From a filamentous cyanobacterium ESFC-1 (lineage in GTDB: Bacteria; Cyanobacteriota; Cyanobacteriia; Cyanobacteriales; Spirulinaceae): 64,000 nt of DNA. Location: positions 4,245,887 through 4,309,886 of the forward strand of contig KB904821.1 in the NCBI GenBank assembly GCA_000380225.1, given 5' to 3'. The notes under the pieces are model-generated. The model ran no database searches. It saw only the letters and a list, made by a program, of their open reading frames with translations, and was not told the origin of the DNA. Positions 60,182 through 64,000 of the stretch are shown in pieces; position 1 is the stretch's first letter, and the number at the start of each line of letters is the position of its first letter. Position numbers and translations under genes: made by a program.

Positions 60182-61381
60182 ATGCGAATCCTACAAATTA
60201 TCCCATCAATTTCTTTAGTATATGGCGGCCCCAGTCAGATGGTGAAAGGACTGTCTGGGGCTTTGGCAAAACAGGGCGTTGATGTTACCATTTTAACCAC
60301 CAATTCTAACGGCGATGTGGGACAACCGCCTTTAGATGTTCCCCTCGAAACCCCCATCCAACAAGACGGCTATACGGTCATTTATTTTCCTTGTTCCCCG
60401 TTTCGTCGCTACAAATTTTCCCTCGACTTGTTGCGCTGGTTAGGGAAAAACGCTGCAAACTACGACATTGCACACATCCACGCTTTATTCTCTCCTGTGA
60501 GTACAGCAGCCGCTAGGGTAGCGCGATCGCACTCTCTCCCCTACATTCTACGACCCCTCGGCACTCTCGACCCCGCCGATTTACGCAAAAAACGCTATCT
60601 CAAGCAAATCTACGCAAAACTTTGGGAAAAAGAGAATATCGCTAAAGCCGCCGCAATTCACTTCACCAGCCCCCAAGAAGCCAAAATATCCCACCGTTTC
60701 GGCGCAGAAACCCAGGATATGATTGTGCCGTTGGGCGTTTCCCTGCCCCACCCCTTTCCGGCAATAGGAACGGCTCGCGAACATTGGCAGATTCCACCCC
60801 AAAAGCCCCTTATCGTCTTCTTATCCCGCATCGAACCCAAAAAAGGTCTAAATCTACTTTTCCCTGCCTTAGAAGCGCTTATCGAGCAAGGCATTGATTT
60901 TCATTTTGCCTTAGCCGGGGCCAATCCTCAAGACCCGGATTACGAAAAGCAAATTCGCGAGATCATTGCCCAATCTCCTCTGCACCAGCGTACCACCATT
61001 ACCGGATTTATTGGCGGTGCAGACAAAGTTGGCTTGTTACAAGACGCAGACTTATTTGTACTCCCGTCTTATTACGAAAACTTCGGCATAGCCGTCGCTG
61101 AAGCCATGGCCGCGGGGACTGCGGTCGTGATTTCCGACCAAGTGCATATTTGGCCCAATGTGAAAGCAGGGGATGCGGGTTGGGTCACAACTTGCGACGT
61201 TGAAGCATTGACAAATACCCTCAAGTCTGCATTACAAGACCCAGAACAATGGCAAATTAAAGGTCAAAACGCCCAAACTTATACCCAAAATCATTATAGT
61301 TGGGACGCGATCGCGACTCAAACCTGCCAAGAATACCAAAAAATTCTTGCCCGAAAAAATACAGCAAATGTGGCACAATAA
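60182..61381 (+). CDS. glycosyltransferase family 4
   Basis: 399 residues from the ATG at 60182 (MRILQIIPSISLVYGGPSQMV). An ATG 21 codons upstream gives a repeat-encoded N-terminus and is less likely. A GT-B fold is shown by the N-terminal GPSQMVKGLSGALAKQGVDVTILTT, HIHALFSPVSTAAARVA, the mid-domain PLIVFLSRIEPKKGLNLLFPAL, and the nucleotide-sugar signature ENFGIAVAEAMAAGTAVVISD with E-x7-E. It likely adds a hexose to a surface polysaccharide; the acceptor is unknown. pyrG follows 39 bp later. Confidence 0.92.
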   Translation: MRILQIIPSISLVYGGPSQMVKGLSGALAKQGVDVTILTTNSNGDVGQPPLDVPLETPIQQDGYTVIYFPCSPFRRYKFSLDLLRWLGKNAANYDIAHIHALFSPVSTAAARVARSHSLPYILRPLGTLDPADLRKKRYLKQIYAKLWEKENIAKAAAIHFTSPQEAKISHRFGAETQDMIVPLGVSLPHPFPAIGTAREHWQIPPQKPLIVFLSRIEPKKGLNLLFPALEALIEQGIDFHFALAGANPQDPDYEKQIREIIAQSPLHQRTTITGFIGGADKVGLLQDADLFVLPSYYENFGIAVAEAMAAGTAVVISDQVHIWPNVKAGDAGWVTTCDVEALTNTLKSALQDPEQWQIKGQNAQTYTQNHYSWDAIATQTCQEYQKILARKNTANVAQ

Positions 61382-63070
<1,689 letters not shown>

Positions 63071-63085
63071 TCAGTAGGCGCGTAG

Positions 63086-63104
63086 GGGCGGGGTTTCCCC
63101 GCCC
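63086..63104 (+). terminator. GC-rich hairpin after pyrG
   Basis: GGGCGGGG (63086-63093) pairs with CCCCGCCC (63097-63104) around TTT. It lies 15 bp past the pyrG stop. The same sequence (GTAGGGGCGGGGTTTCCCC or its complement) also occurs near 10196 and 32980, so it is also a dispersed repeat; no T-run follows. Confidence 0.5.
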
Positions 63105-63116
63105 AAGAATAATGAT

Positions 63117-63232
63117 TTAACTAAATAATGGTAACTTACATTGATCGCAAATTGGGTTGCCTTGATAGTATTTTGGAAGGCGATTTTGGCGATCGCAATG
63201 GGAACATTTGACCGAAAATAATGGGATACAGG
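63117..63232 (-). other. possible zinc-ribbon gene remnant
   Basis: On the minus strand a frame ending at 63117 reads VKCSHCDRQNRLPKYYQGN, then PICDQCKLPLFS, with two CxxC pairs as in zinc ribbons. No ATG or GTG start is present in frame before the preceding stop, so it may be a gene fragment or a short peptide with a TTG start. Confidence 0.35.
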
Positions 63233-63243
63233 TTCCCCGCCCT

Positions 63244-63396
63244 TTAACGAAGTGGAGGGCGGCTTTCTTGTTGTCGTTCAAGATATTGGCGAACAGCCTC
63301 TCTCAACAAAGCATTCATAGAGCGTTCTTGAGTTTCTCCAAGTCTTGCAAGTCCTTCATATTCTGCATCTGATAATCTTGCTGCAAATTGTTTCAT
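63244..63396 (-). CDS. small ribbon-helix-helix-like protein next to tnpB
   Basis: 50 residues, ATG at 63396. MKQFAARLSDAEYEGLARLG, then SMNALLREAVRQYLERQQES fits an RHH beta-helix-helix of the CopG/antitoxin type. It is divergent from the tnpB-type gene, with 48 bp between starts. Its stop codon lies inside a hairpin (arms 63237-63243 and 63256-63262) that could be its terminator or an element end. It may repress the neighbouring gene; this is inferred from position. Confidence 0.65.
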   Translation of the reverse strand: MKQFAARLSDAEYEGLARLGETQERSMNALLREAVRQYLERQQESRPPLR

Positions 63397-63444
63397 TAAT
63401 ATTATTTCTTTGTTAGAATGATAGCAATATCATACCACTCAATT

Positions 63445-64000
63445 GTGAAAGCGCGATATCGTTACCGGATATACCCAAATCAATACCAACAAATCCGATT
63501 AGCAAAACTGTTTGGTTGTTGTCGGGTTGTTTGGAACGATGCCCTTGCCTTGTGCCGACAATCAGAGAAACTGCCCAAAAATGGCGACCTTCAGAAAGTC
63601 TGCATCACCCAAGCTAAACTAACCGAGGAACGACAATGGTTGTCCGAGGTGTCTAATATTCCATTGCAGCAAGCTATCAGAGACTTAGGAGTTGCCTTTA
63701 ACAACTTCTTCAAATCCCTAAAGGGGGAGCGCCAAGGTCAATCAGTTAGTCGTCCCAAATTCAAGAAAAAGCACAACCGCCAAACGGCACGATTTCGTCA
63801 AGGGGGATTCTCAATTAAGCGAAATAAAGTCTACTTGGCTAAGATTGGCAATCTCAAGGTGAAATGGTCGCGACCCCTACCCCCTAATCCTACGTCCGTT
63901 ACGGTTATCAAAGACTGTGCCGGACGTTATTTCTTGAGTTTTGTGGTGGAAGTCGAACCGGAAGTTAAACCCCCTAAAAATCCTGCTATTGGTATTGATT
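63445..64000 (+). CDS. tnpB: TnpB / IS200-IS605 OrfB-type protein (5' part, runs off window)
   Basis: 185 codons are visible from a GTG at 63445 to the window end. The N-terminus KARYRYRIYPNQYQQIRLAKLFGCCRVVWNDALALC is the standard OrfB/TnpB opening, with VSNIPLQQAIRDLGVAFNNFFKSLKG and SVSRPKFKKKHNRQTARF. The frame reaches NPAIGID, where the first RuvC aspartate lies, at the right edge. TnpB proteins are RNA-guided nucleases encoded by IS200/IS605 elements, with a guide RNA overlapping the 3' end of the gene; that part is outside the window. No tnpA is seen upstream, so this may be a tnpB-only element. Confidence 0.9.
   Translation, partial: MKARYRYRIYPNQYQQIRLAKLFGCCRVVWNDALALCRQSEKLPKNGDLQKVCITQAKLTEERQWLSEVSNIPLQQAIRDLGVAFNNFFKSLKGERQGQSVSRPKFKKKHNRQTARFRQGGFSIKRNKVYLAKIGNLKVKWSRPLPPNPTSVTVIKDCAGRYFLSFVVEVEPEVKPPKNPAIGID

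Overview
The window is from a cyanobacterium. Four things show this. The HIP1 octamer GCGATCGC occurs throughout, inside and between genes. There is a photosystem I PsaK gene. Several genes belong to families typical of cyanobacteria and plastids (Ycf20-like, UPF0182, class II FBP/SBPase GlpX, plant-type glycerate 3-kinase). There is also a complete olefin-synthase type polyketide synthase. The sequence does not fix the genus; the abundant short-unit intergenic repeats suggest a large-genome, probably filamentous, lineage.

Layout. 1-7.4 kb: a noncanonical alpha/beta hydrolase (cut by the left edge), a membrane TPR protein, an unknown protein with C-terminal membrane segments, a thioredoxin-NHL protein and small unknown proteins. 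7.8-16.1 kb, all on the minus strand: an SLC12-like transporter, a UPF0182 membrane protein, hemA and glpX. 16.9-27.5 kb: a 2773-residue olefin synthase (FAAL-ACP-KS-AT-KR-ACP-ST-TE), an unknown partner gene and accA, which supplies malonyl-CoA. 28-40 kb: mostly housekeeping genes (folE, trpF, psaK, an FHA protein, ureF/ureE, holA, cobH, sppA, a Uma2 nuclease, type 2 IPP isomerase, pyrR). 40.4-43.3 kb: a two-gene operon whose first gene fuses a KAS III-like ketosynthase to a heme-oxygenase-like metal oxidase domain and whose second is an unrecognised His-rich protein. 43.5-49.3 kb: a pentapeptide-repeat protein, a TPR protein, a broken cation-efflux gene, and a histidine kinase paired with a double-domain KaiC-like ATPase. 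49.6-58.1 kb: small regulators, an HNH nuclease, a [2Fe-2S] ferredoxin-like protein, a short RecQ, a pirin/HxlR divergent pair, a Ycf20-like protein and glycerate kinase. 58.3-64 kb: a sensor kinase, a glycosyltransferase, pyrG, a small ribbon-helix-helix protein and a tnpB-type gene cut by the right edge.

How the genes work together. The clearest functional theme is fatty-acid-derived chemistry. The olefin synthase should turn a fatty acid into a terminal alkene, with accA close by. About 15 kb away is the ketosynthase/HDO fusion operon, which has intact Cys-His-Asn and HxxxDxxH motifs, its own palindromic upstream sites, and a product I cannot name; it is the best candidate here for an undescribed pathway.

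The genome between genes is unusual. Arrays of a 7-bp unit (TTGGTTA/TTGGTTG/TTGGTCA and complements) occupy most long gaps and have also entered coding sequence: twice in interdomain linkers of the olefin synthase and once next to the start of the glycosyltransferase. At least three other dispersed repeat families (a ~95-bp one, a 65-bp hairpin one and a 131-bp one with terminal inverted repeats) are present. I saw no tRNA, rRNA, CRISPR array or prophage.
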